DNA of 64,000 nt from Bacteroidota bacterium (GCA_023430465.1 JAEZAM010000036.1:1-64000), one strand, 5' to 3'; shown: positions 43,628-52,798, numbered from the stretch's first letter. Notes: generated from the sequence alone by a model not told the origin. Translations and numbers: made by a program.

Positions 43628-45178
43628 TTATTTCTTTTGTCTTTTTGAAGGGAACTGCTGACCAACTTTGCGGCCGTTTCCTTCAGGGCTGCCCATGCGG
43701 TCCATAGCGCAACGGAAACCGAGGGTGCTGAGAGCCTGATCTTCTTCCAGGTAGCGGCGTGTACCAGGGCTCAGCCAGTATGCGCGGTCGTTCCAGCTAC
43801 CACCTTTGTAAACGCGTGATTTATCGCTTACGAGGGTTGTTTTACCATAACCATATTCAGATTGTGAAGCGGTATCACCATCGAGATAGTTGATAACGTT
43901 ACCACGCTGATAGTTACGGCGGTTCTTGCTTTCTGCATCAGTAACATCAACCATTCTTACACGGCCAGTGGTGTCATTCTTTTCAGCTTCACCATCAGCA
44001 TTCTTGTAAATCTTCTGGTATTTGTTACCACGGAAAGGAGCAGGCATATCATCGTAGTCCATAGATGAAAGAGGTCTGTAAACGTCCTGTACCCACTCGC
44101 TGACGTTACCCGCCATGTTGTATATACCAAAACCGTTCGGGAAGAAAGAAGTTACTTCAGCGGTGTAGAAGGCGCGGTCATTCAGACCACCGGCAACACC
44201 CGCGTTATCACCCGCACCACGTTTGAAGTTGGCGAGGAATGCACCCTGCCATGTTCCATGACGTGTATCACGGAGACCGTTCACGTTTTGTGACCAGGGA
44301 TAGATTTGTTTATTGGATTGCAACTCTTCACCACGTTTGCCTTCTTTTTTAGACGGGCGTGGATTCTGATCGATCAGACCGTATGCCGCGTACTCCCACT
44401 CAGCTTCGAAAGGCAGGCGGTAGTCAGGCATCAGGATACCATCTTCCATGGATACTTTGGTGCGGGGCTGACCATTTGCATTTTTAAGTGCTTTTGATTT
44501 ACCCGGAACCGGTGTATAAAGATCGAGGAGGTAAGATTTGGTAGTGAAGTTTTCGCTGCCCTGCTGGCCTTGCAGGCCTTGTTTACCGATAAATCCTTTC
44601 TGGAGGAGGATACCTTCATTCACACGGTCACTTCTCCAAAGGCAGAAGTCAGTAGCCTGTCTCCAGGTAACACCCACTACAGGGTAGTAGTTGAAGCCGG
44701 GGTGGCGGAAATAATATTCAACCATTGGCTCATTGTAGCTGAGCTCACTGCGCCATACCAGGGTATCGGGCAATGCGCCTTCAATGATCGGCTGGTTAAC
44801 GGGATCGGTAGGATCGAACACACGCTGTAACCAGAACAGGTACTCGCGGTAGTGAACGTTGGCTACCTCAGTTTTGTCAATATAGAAGGAAGGCACAGAT
44901 ACACGGCGGGGGATATTATTCCATTCGCCCATAACGTCCTCTTCGGTCTGACCCATTGTGAAGGTACCACCCTGAACGAACACCAGACCCGGGCCGGTAG
45001 CCTGGTCTTTGGATTTAGCTACCTGGTAGCCACCCATGTTCTTATCATTGTAGTTCCAGCCTGTTACGTCAGACTTGCTTTTTTTGCTCGATGATCCTTT
45101 ACAGGATGTGAGTGCGGCAAGCACCACACAGGAGGATAAAAGGATTGCTAAGTTTTTCACTCTCATTGTTTTTTGCAT
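43628..45178 (-). CDS. gldJ: Gliding motility/type IX secretion lipoprotein, GldJ-like
   Basis: 516 aa lipoprotein with lipobox at C26 (VVLAALTSCKGSS). The body is a formylglycine-generating-enzyme-like (SUMF1) fold: GLVFVQGGTFTMGQTEEDVM, FYIDKTEVANVHYREYLFWL, YPVVGVTWRQATDFCLWRSD, EAEWEYAAYG, YNMAGNVSEWVQDVY and the closing RVYKGGSWNDRAYWL and STLGFRCAMD. GldJ and GldK share this fold. The neighbours murF (downstream) and porV (divergent upstream) match the gldJ locus of flavobacteria, and no gldLMN follows, so GldJ is preferred over GldK. It is an outer-membrane-associated component stabilising the secretion apparatus, not a sulfatase-modifying enzyme. Confidence 0.85.
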   Translation of the reverse strand: MQKTMRVKNLAILLSSCVVLAALTSCKGSSSKKSKSDVTGWNYNDKNMGGYQVAKSKDQATGPGLVFVQGGTFTMGQTEEDVMGEWNNIPRRVSVPSFYIDKTEVANVHYREYLFWLQRVFDPTDPVNQPIIEGALPDTLVWRSELSYNEPMVEYYFRHPGFNYYPVVGVTWRQATDFCLWRSDRVNEGILLQKGFIGKQGLQGQQGSENFTTKSYLLDLYTPVPGKSKALKNANGQPRTKVSMEDGILMPDYRLPFEAEWEYAAYGLIDQNPRPSKKEGKRGEELQSNKQIYPWSQNVNGLRDTRHGTWQGAFLANFKRGAGDNAGVAGGLNDRAFYTAEVTSFFPNGFGIYNMAGNVSEWVQDVYRPLSSMDYDDMPAPFRGNKYQKIYKNADGEAEKNDTTGRVRMVDVTDAESKNRRNYQRGNVINYLDGDTASQSEYGYGKTTLVSDKSRVYKGGSWNDRAYWLSPGTRRYLEEDQALSTLGFRCAMDRMGSPEGNGRKVGQQFPSKRQKK

Positions 45179-45654
45179 AACACCTTAGAATTGGAATAAA
45201 TTTAACGCCGGCCGGCACCTTATTATTGTACAGAAAAAAAAGAATAAAGGCCGCAATTGCGAATATAGCGCGTTTAGGGAAAACGGGCTAAGCGGTTTTA
45301 CGTCAATCGGATAAGGACTTTTCCGATGGTTAAGGCTGAGGCTGAGGTTAAGGCTGAGAAGATGGTTTGGTCCCTGGTCTCAACCTTAACCTTAACCTCA
45401 ACCTCAACCCGGTGCGTGAAATGCAAAGAAAATGCTAATATCCGTGCAATAATCTTAGTAAAAATCCGTTCAAAGAGACCGAATTGACCAGCCAGCTATA
45501 CGCCATTTTAAACCACTAAGGGTTTACGTCGGACCCTCCGACGAAATTAGAACACAGGCGATTACCGGTTTTTCTTTTCAGGTAAAATTCAATATTTTAG
45601 CCCGGCTTTTAACCAAAACATATACATTTACAATTAATACTAAACACACTATTC
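45179..45654. other. Gene-free divergent region between gldJ and porV
   Basis: 476 bp with no supported gene. It should carry both promoters. Two structures stand out. One is a long inverted repeat of GGTTAAGG/GGTTGAGG-type hexamers, with arms at about 45328-45358 and 45380-45411. The other is the perfect palindrome CGTCGGA-CCC-TCCGACG at 45527-45543, a type scattered in Bacteroidota genomes. The 60 bp before porV are A+T-rich, with TACATTTA resembling a -7 element. Confidence 0.6.
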
Positions 45655-46803
45655 ATGAGACCAACTGCTTTAAAGCTGACTGCTGGAATCCTGATGCTAT
45701 GTGGCACTTTCTCAGCCATCAAAGCGCAGGATAAGATAAATGTAGTGACGACTGCTGTGCCTTTCCTCCGTATCTCTCCTGATGCCCGTGCCGGTGGTAT
45801 GGGTGAACTTGGTATTGCTACCTCTCCTGATGCCAGCGCTGGTTTCTGGAACATCGGTAAAGTTGCCTTCAACGAATCCAAAGGCGGTATCTCCGCTACC
45901 TATACTCCATGGCTGAAGGAAATTGTAAATGATGTATATCTCGCCTCCCTTTCCGGTTACTATAAATTTGATGAGAACCAGGCCCTGAACCTTGGCGTTC
46001 GTTATTTCAGCCTGGGTAATATCCAGTTCACTGACCAGAACGGTAATCTGAATGGCAACGGTAAACCCCGTGAGTTTGGAATCGATCTCGGTTATTCCCG
46101 TAAGCTCTCTGAGAAGATCGGTCTCGGTGTAGCCCTCCGTTATATCAACTCCGACCTGGCTTCCGGCGCTCCTTCAGGTGGCAACACCTACAAAGTAGGT
46201 AGCTCAGTTGCCGGTGATATCGGTTTCTACTATGATGCAAAAAATGCAACAGGCGACGGTTTCACTTTCGGTGCTACCCTCACCAACCTCGGTGCCAAGA
46301 TCGCTTACACCGATGATGCTGACCAGAAAGATTATATCCCTGCCAACTTCGGTATCGGTACTACCTGGAATAAAAGCTTCGACGAGCAAAACAAACTGAC
46401 CCTGGGTATCGACTTCAATAAATTGCTGGTTCCTTCCCTGGAAGAAAACGCAACACCTCAGCAACTTGCTGACTACCGCAGCAAAGGAATCGCCAGTAGC
46501 TGGTTCAGCTCTTTCAGCGATTTCCCCGGACAGGCTAACGTGTCTATCGGTGCTGAATACTGGTATAACAACCAGTTTGCCTTCCGCGCGGGTTATTTCT
46601 TTGAAGACAAATCAAGAGGAAACCGTCGTTATTTCACAGCAGGTCTTGGTCTAAAATACAATGTATTTGGTCTGAACTTCTCTTACCTCGCTCCTTCAGG
46701 TGGCGGTGGTGCAAACCAAAATCCGCTGTCAAACACACTGCGTTTCTCCGTACTGTTTGACCTCGATGGCGGCAGCAGCAACAGCAGCGCTTCGGAAAAT
46801 TAA
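45655..46803 (+). CDS. porV: Type IX secretion outer membrane shuttle protein PorV
   Basis: 382 aa FadL-like beta-barrel of the PorV/PorQ family with signal peptide MRPTALKLTAGILMLCGTFSAIKAQ. Hallmarks are FLRISPDARAGGMGELGIAT near the N-terminus, NESKGGISATYTPWLKEIVN and the C-terminal barrel strands (YLAPSGGGGANQNPLSNTLR, FSVLFDLDGG). PorV escorts cargo with C-terminal sorting domains from the translocon to the PorU sortase. It is divergent from gldJ. porU, often adjacent in other Bacteroidota, is not here. Confidence 0.93.
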   Translation: MRPTALKLTAGILMLCGTFSAIKAQDKINVVTTAVPFLRISPDARAGGMGELGIATSPDASAGFWNIGKVAFNESKGGISATYTPWLKEIVNDVYLASLSGYYKFDENQALNLGVRYFSLGNIQFTDQNGNLNGNGKPREFGIDLGYSRKLSEKIGLGVALRYINSDLASGAPSGGNTYKVGSSVAGDIGFYYDAKNATGDGFTFGATLTNLGAKIAYTDDADQKDYIPANFGIGTTWNKSFDEQNKLTLGIDFNKLLVPSLEENATPQQLADYRSKGIASSWFSSFSDFPGQANVSIGAEYWYNNQFAFRAGYFFEDKSRGNRRYFTAGLGLKYNVFGLNFSYLAPSGGGGANQNPLSNTLRFSVLFDLDGGSSNSSASEN

Positions 46804-46820
46804 TAATACAAACCTTCTTG

Positions 46821-46853
46821 CTACGCCCCCGCATCGCGGGGGCGTAGTTTTTT
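46821..46853 (+). terminator. Intrinsic terminator after porV
   Basis: A perfect 12-bp stem (CTACGCCCCCGC with its complement) around ATC, then TTTTTT. It lies 17 bp after the porV stop codon. Confidence 0.9.
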
Positions 46854-46900
46854 ATGGCCATAACTAATTTGTTAGGCATATTTGCAACTAAATCAGGACA

Positions 46901-47380
46901 ATGGGTTTCAGAATAGGCACAGGGATCGATTATCATCAACTCGCCGCCGGCAGGGATCTTTGGATAGGGGGTATCAAAATTCCGCATCACAAAGGTTCAG
47001 TCGGCCACAGCGATGCAGATGTATTGTTGCACGCAATATGTGATGCCTTGCTTGGCGCCCTCGCCCTGGGCGATATAGGTACACATTTCCCCGATACCGA
47101 CGAAAAGTACAAAGGCATCGACAGCAAGATCCTGCTCGAGGAGACGATGAAGCTGATCCGTGACAAAGGTTATCGTGTGGTAAACATTGATAGCACGCTC
47201 TGTCTTGAACTTCCTAAAATAAAACCACATGCCCCCGCCATGCGCGAAGTGATAGCGGCCATCACCGGCATATCGATTGCTGATGTATCTATAAAAGCCA
47301 CCACTACGGAACGCATGGGATTCGTAGGCCGGGAAGAAGGATTGATGGCCTATGCAACCGTATTACTGGAAAACAACTGA
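46901..47380 (+). CDS. ispF: 2-C-methyl-D-erythritol 2,4-cyclodiphosphate synthase
   Basis: 159 aa, fifth step of the MEP isoprenoid pathway, converting the CDP-methylerythritol phosphate intermediate to the cyclodiphosphate with release of CMP. Metal ligands are visible as D10 and H12 (GTGIDYH) and H44 (GHSDADVLLHAICDALLGAL). The conserved DIGTHFPDTDEKYKGIDS and the closing TTTERMGFVGREEGL CMP-binding region are present. The length is normal. It is the first of a plus-strand run with dut and a DUF4292 gene. Confidence 0.97.
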   Translation: MGFRIGTGIDYHQLAAGRDLWIGGIKIPHHKGSVGHSDADVLLHAICDALLGALALGDIGTHFPDTDEKYKGIDSKILLEETMKLIRDKGYRVVNIDSTLCLELPKIKPHAPAMREVIAAITGISIADVSIKATTTERMGFVGREEGLMAYATVLLENN

Positions 47381-47415
47381 TCCGGGCAGAACTGCCGCAA
47401 GACATAACCAACAAC

Positions 47416-47859
47416 ATGACAGCACTCACTGTAAAGATCATCAACAAATCAACCAACCCGCTGCCCGCATACGCCACGCCAGGCTCATCCGGCATGGATC
47501 TGCGCGCAGACATGGCCGGTCCAAAAGTACTCGCGCCGCTTCAACGTGACCTGATCCCCACCGGGATATTCATCGAATTGCCGGATGGTTATGAAGCACA
47601 GGTGAGACCAAGAAGTGGCCTCGCCGTGAAGCAGGGAATTACCTGCCTGAACACGCCTGGCACTATTGATGCCGATTACCGGGGAGAAATTAAGATCATT
47701 TTGGTAAACCTCTCCGGTGAGCAGCAGGTCATACAACCCGGAGACCGGATCGCCCAGCTCGTCATCCAGAAAGTGGAAAAAGTAGCATGGGCCGAAGTGG
47801 AATCCATCAATGAAACAGAACGAAGCGATGGTGGCTTTGGACACACCGGTAAGAAATAA
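47416..47859 (+). CDS. dut: dUTP diphosphatase
   Basis: 147 aa trimeric dUTPase, hydrolysing dUTP to dUMP and pyrophosphate. All five motifs are present: PGSSGMDLRAD, VRPRSGLAVKQGI, NTPGTIDADYRGEIK, GDRIAQLVI and the C-terminal RSDGGFGHTGKK. It is 35 nt after ispF and 10 nt before the DUF4292 lipoprotein gene, the usual order in Chitinophagaceae-like genomes. Confidence 0.97.
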   Translation: MTALTVKIINKSTNPLPAYATPGSSGMDLRADMAGPKVLAPLQRDLIPTGIFIELPDGYEAQVRPRSGLAVKQGITCLNTPGTIDADYRGEIKIILVNLSGEQQVIQPGDRIAQLVIQKVEKVAWAEVESINETERSDGGFGHTGKK

Positions 47860-47869
47860 AAAACGAATC

Positions 47870-48679
47870 ATGGTAAGAATAACAGTGCTCTGCCTCCTGG
47901 TATTTCTCCTGGCTTCCTGCCGCTCGACACGTAAGATCCGTACCGCAATTGCGAAAAAAGACACCATAGCCACCGTCACTTCGCCGGTTGGTATGACAAA
48001 GAATGACTCCATGGTGGTGATCCGCGAAACACTTGCAAAGATGAATGCAGGCAAGATCGATTTCACCACATTTTCCGGTAAAGTGAATGTGGACTACCAA
48101 TCCACGGACGGGAAAAAATATGATGTGAACGCCAACCTGCGGATGTACAAGGACAGTTGCATCTGGGTTTCCATCACCGCGATCTTCGGCATTGAGGGAT
48201 TGCGGGCCTACATCACCAGAGACTCCGTCAAGATCCTGAACAAGCAGGACAAGATATACACCGCACGAAGCGTCGCGTACCTGAAAGAGATCACCGCTTT
48301 GCCACTTGATCTCCGGTCGTTACAGGATATCCTGATCGGGAACCCGGTATTCATCGACAGTGTTCTGTCTTATAATACCACCGGACAGGGCATCACGCTA
48401 TTAAGCGTGGGCGAATTTTTCCGCCATCTGCTGACACTTAATACCTCTTATAAGATCGAGGGCAGTAAACTCGATGACCAGGACCTGTTACGAAGCAGGA
48501 ACTGCCTGCTGAGCTATTCAGCCTATGAGACATCGGGCGAAAGGCAATTCTCTACCAAACGCCGGATCGTGGTGACCGAGAAGAAAAACCTGGATATAAA
48601 ACTGGATTTCAAGAGTTTTTCGTTTAATGAAACGTTAACGTTCCCGTTCTCTGTACCGAAAAATTACAAAACAGAGTAG
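47870..48679 (+). CDS. DUF4292 family lipoprotein
   Basis: 269 aa. The N-terminus MVRITVLCLLVFLLASCRST is a lipoprotein signal. The body follows the DUF4292 pattern (TFSGKVNVDYQSTDGKKYDV, NLRMYKDSCIWVSITAIFGI, DSVKILNKQDKIYTARSVAY), which has a LolA/LolB-like beta fold and probably binds lipid or lipoprotein at the outer membrane. ATG 47870 is chosen over a frame extension that overlaps dut. Co-transcription with dut is likely. Confidence 0.88.
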   Translation: MVRITVLCLLVFLLASCRSTRKIRTAIAKKDTIATVTSPVGMTKNDSMVVIRETLAKMNAGKIDFTTFSGKVNVDYQSTDGKKYDVNANLRMYKDSCIWVSITAIFGIEGLRAYITRDSVKILNKQDKIYTARSVAYLKEITALPLDLRSLQDILIGNPVFIDSVLSYNTTGQGITLLSVGEFFRHLLTLNTSYKIEGSKLDDQDLLRSRNCLLSYSAYETSGERQFSTKRRIVVTEKKNLDIKLDFKSFSFNETLTFPFSVPKNYKTE

Positions 48680-48761
48680 GGCTGTAAAATTTATCGGGTA
48701 GCTGGGCGTTATCACTATCCGGTCGTTATATCCTATTTTAGAACATCTCAAACAACAGTAC

Positions 48762-50093
48762 ATGAAAAAAATCCTGCTTACTCTTTTACTTTCAGGAGGA
48801 ATTTTTGCGCTGGCGCAGTCTCAGCCCCCCGGATCAGATAAGGCGGAACTTGAACGCGAAAGAAGGGAAATTCAAAATGAACTGAAGGAGATACAGGGTG
48901 CGTACAATAAGATAAAGGGTAGAACGAAAGCTGAGCTCGCGCAGATGAATATGCTGAACCGCAAGATCACGCTGCAGGAACAATACATCAACAGTATCAA
49001 CCGCGAATTGAAGATGATCGATGATGATCTCTACAGAAGCAATCTCGAGATCTATCGCCTGCAGAAGCAGCTTGACACGATGAAATCCCAGTATGCCAAG
49101 ACCGTTGTCTATGCCTACAAGAACCGCAGCAGTTTCGACTACGTCAATTTTGTTTTCTCCGCAAATAGTTTCAATGATGCCATTCGCCGCGTTGCCTACC
49201 TCAGAAGCTACCGGGCTTATCGTGAAAAACAGGTGGCCACGATCAATGAGACACAGCAACTGATCGCCAAACGCCAGCAGCAGCAGGTAGGGCGGAAGCA
49301 GCAGAAAAGCGAAGCGCTGATGAGCCAGACGAAGGAGCGCTCCGTGCTGGCTGATCAGAAAAAGGAAAAGGATGTAGTTGTCTCAAAGTTGAAAGGACAG
49401 GAAAAGGATCTGCAAAAGCAGATGGCAGCAAAGAAAAAAAGAGATGCTGATATAAAAAATGCGATCGCTGCGATCATCCGTCGTGAGATCGAAGCGGCGA
49501 AGAAAGAAGAGCGAGATCGGATAGCTGCGGCAAAGAAAGCCGAAGACGAGCGTAAGAAAATAGCAGCGGCTAACCCAACAACATCACGTCCCTCGACAAC
49601 TACACCGCCACCGGCTGCCACACCGGCTCCGCCCAAAAAGGATGTCAGCTATCTTGAGTTGAACTCAAAAGATGTGGCCCTGGGAGCAGATTTTACCAAC
49701 AACCGGGGTAAACTTCCCTGGCCGGTGGACAATGGTTTTGTCAAAATACCATTTGGATTATACACCATACCTGAAACGACGATCCGGAATAACAACCCGG
49801 GCCTTACAATCGCCACCGAGCGGGCGGGGGGGAACGTTAAAGCAGTATTTGACGGAGTCGTTGTTGCCATTCACAACTACGGTGATGGTGCGGCAGTGGT
49901 GATCCGCCACGGTAAATATTTTACCTCTTACAGCAATCTCTCGGGAGTCAATGTAGGGAAGGGATCTAATGTAAAGACGGGTCAGGTGATCGGTAAAGTG
50001 GGTGAAGCCGAGGACGGTTCAGGAGGTCAGGTGGATTTCATGATCATGATCGAGAACAAGGAAGTGAATCCCGCGCCCTGGCTGCGGAGGTAG
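48762..50093 (+). CDS. EnvC-like murein hydrolase activator (degenerate LytM/M23)
   Basis: 443 aa. A signal peptide (MKKILLTLLLSGGIFALAQ) is followed by a long coiled coil (about 25-260, rich in K/E/Q/R), a Pro/Thr/Ala-rich linker (about 268-295) and a C-terminal LytM-like domain (about 320-443). The zinc ligands of active M23 peptidases are missing: the usual H-x-H near the end reads QVDFMIM, and YAHL is replaced by YSNLS. This matches EnvC, which activates amidases at the division septum rather than cutting murein itself. It is convergent with bshA. Confidence 0.88.
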   Translation: MKKILLTLLLSGGIFALAQSQPPGSDKAELERERREIQNELKEIQGAYNKIKGRTKAELAQMNMLNRKITLQEQYINSINRELKMIDDDLYRSNLEIYRLQKQLDTMKSQYAKTVVYAYKNRSSFDYVNFVFSANSFNDAIRRVAYLRSYRAYREKQVATINETQQLIAKRQQQQVGRKQQKSEALMSQTKERSVLADQKKEKDVVVSKLKGQEKDLQKQMAAKKKRDADIKNAIAAIIRREIEAAKKEERDRIAAAKKAEDERKKIAAANPTTSRPSTTTPPPAATPAPPKKDVSYLELNSKDVALGADFTNNRGKLPWPVDNGFVKIPFGLYTIPETTIRNNNPGLTIATERAGGNVKAVFDGVVVAIHNYGDGAAVVIRHGKYFTSYSNLSGVNVGKGSNVKTGQVIGKVGEAEDGSGGQVDFMIMIENKEVNPAPWLRR

Positions 50094-50100
50094 AGAGTTT

Positions 50101-50165
50101 CACGCAAAGACGCCAGGCAAACAGCCAGGTACGCAATTTGCGCCTTTGCTTACATGGCGTCTTTT
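50101..50165. terminator. GCAAAG-repeat hairpin between convergent genes
   Basis: AAAGACGCCA (50106-50115) pairs with TGGCGTCTTT (50155-50164), enclosing a further GCAAATTGCGC-like symmetric core. It lies exactly between the convergent envC-like and bshA stop codons and ends in TTTT on the plus strand. It probably acts as a bidirectional terminator made from a dispersed repeat. Confidence 0.5.
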
Positions 50166-50174
50166 CGAGAAGCC

Positions 50175-51293
50175 TTAAAGGAATCTCTCATACAACGCCT
50201 CATACTGCGGCACTACATTATTGATATCATATTTCCTTGCCTGAGCAGCGGCCCTCTCCTTGAACCCGTCAAGCGTGGCTTTGTCTTTCAATATTTCCAA
50301 AGCCTGCCGGCTCATGTTGTCCACGTCGCCGACGTTTGACATATACCCTGTTTCTCCATCGATGTTTATTTCTCTTAACCCGCCTGCATTGGTAGATACT
50401 ACCGGCACACCTGCTGCCATGGCTTCCAGTGCGGCAAGTCCGAAACTCTCATAGTCAGAGGTCAGGAGAAAAAGGTCGGCGATAGCGAGAATGTCTTCCA
50501 TCTGTTCCTGCTTGCCTACGAATCTTATCTCATCACAGATGCCGAGTTGTCTTCCAAGTTCTTCGGCCATTTGACGCTCTGGTCCGTCACCGACAAACAA
50601 CAGCTTGCTGGGTGTGGTCTTCAGTACCTGGTCAAAGATTTTCACAACATCCTGAACACGTTTTATCTTCCTGAAGTTCGACGCATGAAGGAGTATCTTC
50701 TCCCCGTTTGGTGCGATCACTTTTCGGAATGCATCAATGGGTTTACGCGCAAAGCGCTCTACGTCCACGAAGTTGTAGATGACCTGTATGTCTTTTTTTA
50801 TGGGAAATGTGCGAAAGGTTTCTTCCCTCAGGTTCTCCGATACAGCCGTGATGGCATCGCTCTCGTTGATGGAAAATGCGACAACGGGTGCGTAGGTTTT
50901 ATCGCGGCCTACGAGGGTGATGTCAGTGCCGTGAAGTGTGGTGATAACTGGGATGTGTTTTCCTTCAGGCTCAAGTATTTTTTTTGCCATATACGCTGCG
51001 GAGGCATGCGGTATGGCGTAATGAACATGCAAGAGATCGAGGTCATTGTTTTTGATCACGTCAACCATGGTGCTAGCCAGTGCCGTTTCATAAGGAGGGT
51101 AATCAAAAAGCGGGTAGGTGGGTACCTGCACCTCGTGATAAAAGATATTAGGGATAAAGCCATTGAGACGCACGGGCTGCTGGTAGGTGATAAAATGTAC
51201 CTGGTGCCCTTTAACTGCCAGGGCTTTTCCCAGTTCTGTAGCTAATACTCCGCTACCGCCAAAAGTGGGATAGCATACAATTCCTATGCGCAT
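50175..51293 (-). CDS. bshA: N-acetyl-alpha-D-glucosaminyl L-malate synthase
   Basis: 372 aa GT4 glycosyltransferase, first step of bacillithiol synthesis, joining UDP-GlcNAc to L-malate. The BshA-specific N-terminus MRIGIVCYPTFGGSGVLATE is present, with HVHYAIPHASAAYMAKKIL and TTLHGTDITLVG. The GT-B nucleotide site follows (LLHASNFRKIKRVQDVVKIF; LLTSDYESFGLAALEAMAAG with the E-x7-E pair). Bacillithiol is the low-molecular-weight thiol of many Bacteroidota and Firmicutes. bshB and bshC are not in the window. Confidence 0.95.
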   Translation of the reverse strand: MRIGIVCYPTFGGSGVLATELGKALAVKGHQVHFITYQQPVRLNGFIPNIFYHEVQVPTYPLFDYPPYETALASTMVDVIKNNDLDLLHVHYAIPHASAAYMAKKILEPEGKHIPVITTLHGTDITLVGRDKTYAPVVAFSINESDAITAVSENLREETFRTFPIKKDIQVIYNFVDVERFARKPIDAFRKVIAPNGEKILLHASNFRKIKRVQDVVKIFDQVLKTTPSKLLFVGDGPERQMAEELGRQLGICDEIRFVGKQEQMEDILAIADLFLLTSDYESFGLAALEAMAAGVPVVSTNAGGLREINIDGETGYMSNVGDVDNMSRQALEILKDKATLDGFKERAAAQARKYDINNVVPQYEALYERFL

Positions 51294-51430
51294 AAATATG
51301 TTTAATGACCCCCAGGCGGGGGCGGGTCCTAAGGTAAACAGATTTTACCGGTGAAGGTTTGCCGTTTATCTTAAATCTTTATCTTGATGCCCCATAAACA
51401 CGCTTACAGATAATTACCAATTTCGCGAGC

Positions 51431-52798
51431 ATGAAAAAATCTTTGCTATTACATGTCGGGATTGCACTTGGCATGGCTGCATTTGGACAAACGGAAGACA
51501 GTGCCTTCATCCGTCGGTTAGCTGATGAAATACTGACAAACAGCGGCGCTTACGAAAATCTGAGGCACCTGACCAAAAAGATCGGTCCGAGACTGGCCGG
51601 CAGTACAGGTATGGTGAAATCGGAGAAATGGGGCCTGGAAAGAATGAAAGAGGCAGGCGCAGACCTTGCGTGGATGCAGGAGTGTAAAGTGCCGCATTGG
51701 GAGAGAGGCGGTGAAGACGTGGCCCACGCTTCATTTTCCGGTATCAAACAACGAAAACTGGATGTAGTGGCTCTCGGAAATTCGCTGGGTACAGGCGGGT
51801 CACCGGTTGTTGCCAGCGTTATTGAAATCCGCTCCTTTGAAGAACTGGAACAGAAGAAAGACCTGGTAAAAGGGAAGATCGTTTTTTACAACTATCATTT
51901 CAAACCCACCTTTGTCCGCACCTTCGAAGCCTACCGGGATGCGGTAAAATATCGTGGCAGCGGGCCTTCCATGGCAGCAAAGTATGGCGCCCGCGCGGTG
52001 ATCGCGAGAAGCATGAGCCATAGCACCGATAACAACCCACACACCGGCTCACTGCGGTATGATACGAACCACGCAAAGATCCCTGCCGTTGCCATCGGCT
52101 TGCAGGACGCCGACTGGCTCAGTGCGCAGCTTGCGAAACAACCAGTTACTGTCACGCTCAAAACCAATGGAAAGTTCTTACCGGACGCAACAGGTCATAA
52201 TATCATTGGTGAGTTGAAAGGAGGTGAGTTTCCTGACGAGATCATCACGATAGGCGGTCATCTCGATAGTTGGGATAACTGTGAAGGTGCGCATGATGAT
52301 GGCGCGGGATGCGTACAGACAATCGAGGTACTGCGTGCAATGCAGGCGGTGGGTTACAAACCCAGGCGCACTATCCGGTTTGTCTTATTTGCCAATGAAG
52401 AAAATGGGCTTGCAGGTGGATTGAAATATGCCGCGGAGGCAAAAGCAAAAGGAGAGAAGCACATTTTCGCATTGGAGAGTGACGCTGGCGGGTTTACACC
52501 ACGGGGCTTCGGCATCACGGCCAGCCCATCACAATTTGCAAAATTTGCATCATGGCAGGATATATTGGCTCCCTATGGTGCGCGTGAGATCGTGAGTGGC
52601 GGCGGGGGTGCGGATATCGGTCCACTGCGGGAAAGCCATGGCACAGTAGTTTCCAGCTACCTGCCGGATTCACAACGTTACTTCGATATCCATCACGCGC
52701 GAAGTGATGTGTTTGAAAGCGTGAATAAAAGAGAGCTTGATCTCGGGGCAGTGAATATGGCGGCACTGATCTATTTGGTGGATAAATACGGGTTGTGA
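51431..52798 (+). CDS. M28 family metallopeptidase with PA domain
   Basis: 455 aa secreted peptidase with a signal peptide (MKKSLLLHVGIALGMAAFG). A protease-associated domain lies at about 130-250 (DLVKGKIVFYNY; YGARAVIARS). The M28 catalytic domain has two-zinc ligands in GGHLDSWD, HDDGAGCVQT, the catalytic pair ANEENGLAGG, ESDAGGF and the closing HHARSDVFESV. These are aminopeptidases or carboxypeptidases of the glutamate carboxypeptidase type, acting in the periplasm or outside. It is convergent with argH. Confidence 0.93.
   Translation: MKKSLLLHVGIALGMAAFGQTEDSAFIRRLADEILTNSGAYENLRHLTKKIGPRLAGSTGMVKSEKWGLERMKEAGADLAWMQECKVPHWERGGEDVAHASFSGIKQRKLDVVALGNSLGTGGSPVVASVIEIRSFEELEQKKDLVKGKIVFYNYHFKPTFVRTFEAYRDAVKYRGSGPSMAAKYGARAVIARSMSHSTDNNPHTGSLRYDTNHAKIPAVAIGLQDADWLSAQLAKQPVTVTLKTNGKFLPDATGHNIIGELKGGEFPDEIITIGGHLDSWDNCEGAHDDGAGCVQTIEVLRAMQAVGYKPRRTIRFVLFANEENGLAGGLKYAAEAKAKGEKHIFALESDAGGFTPRGFGITASPSQFAKFASWQDILAPYGAREIVSGGGGADIGPLRESHGTVVSSYLPDSQRYFDIHHARSDVFESVNKRELDLGAVNMAALIYLVDKYGL

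Noticed and set aside
43628..45178. Sulfatase-modifying (formylglycine-generating) enzyme
   Set aside because: The SUMF1 fold is there, but the lipobox and the murF/porV neighbourhood indicate GldJ. No sulfatase is nearby.
50547..51245. Long plus-strand open frame (232 codons)
   Set aside because: Antisense to bshA; composition is that of a shadow frame.
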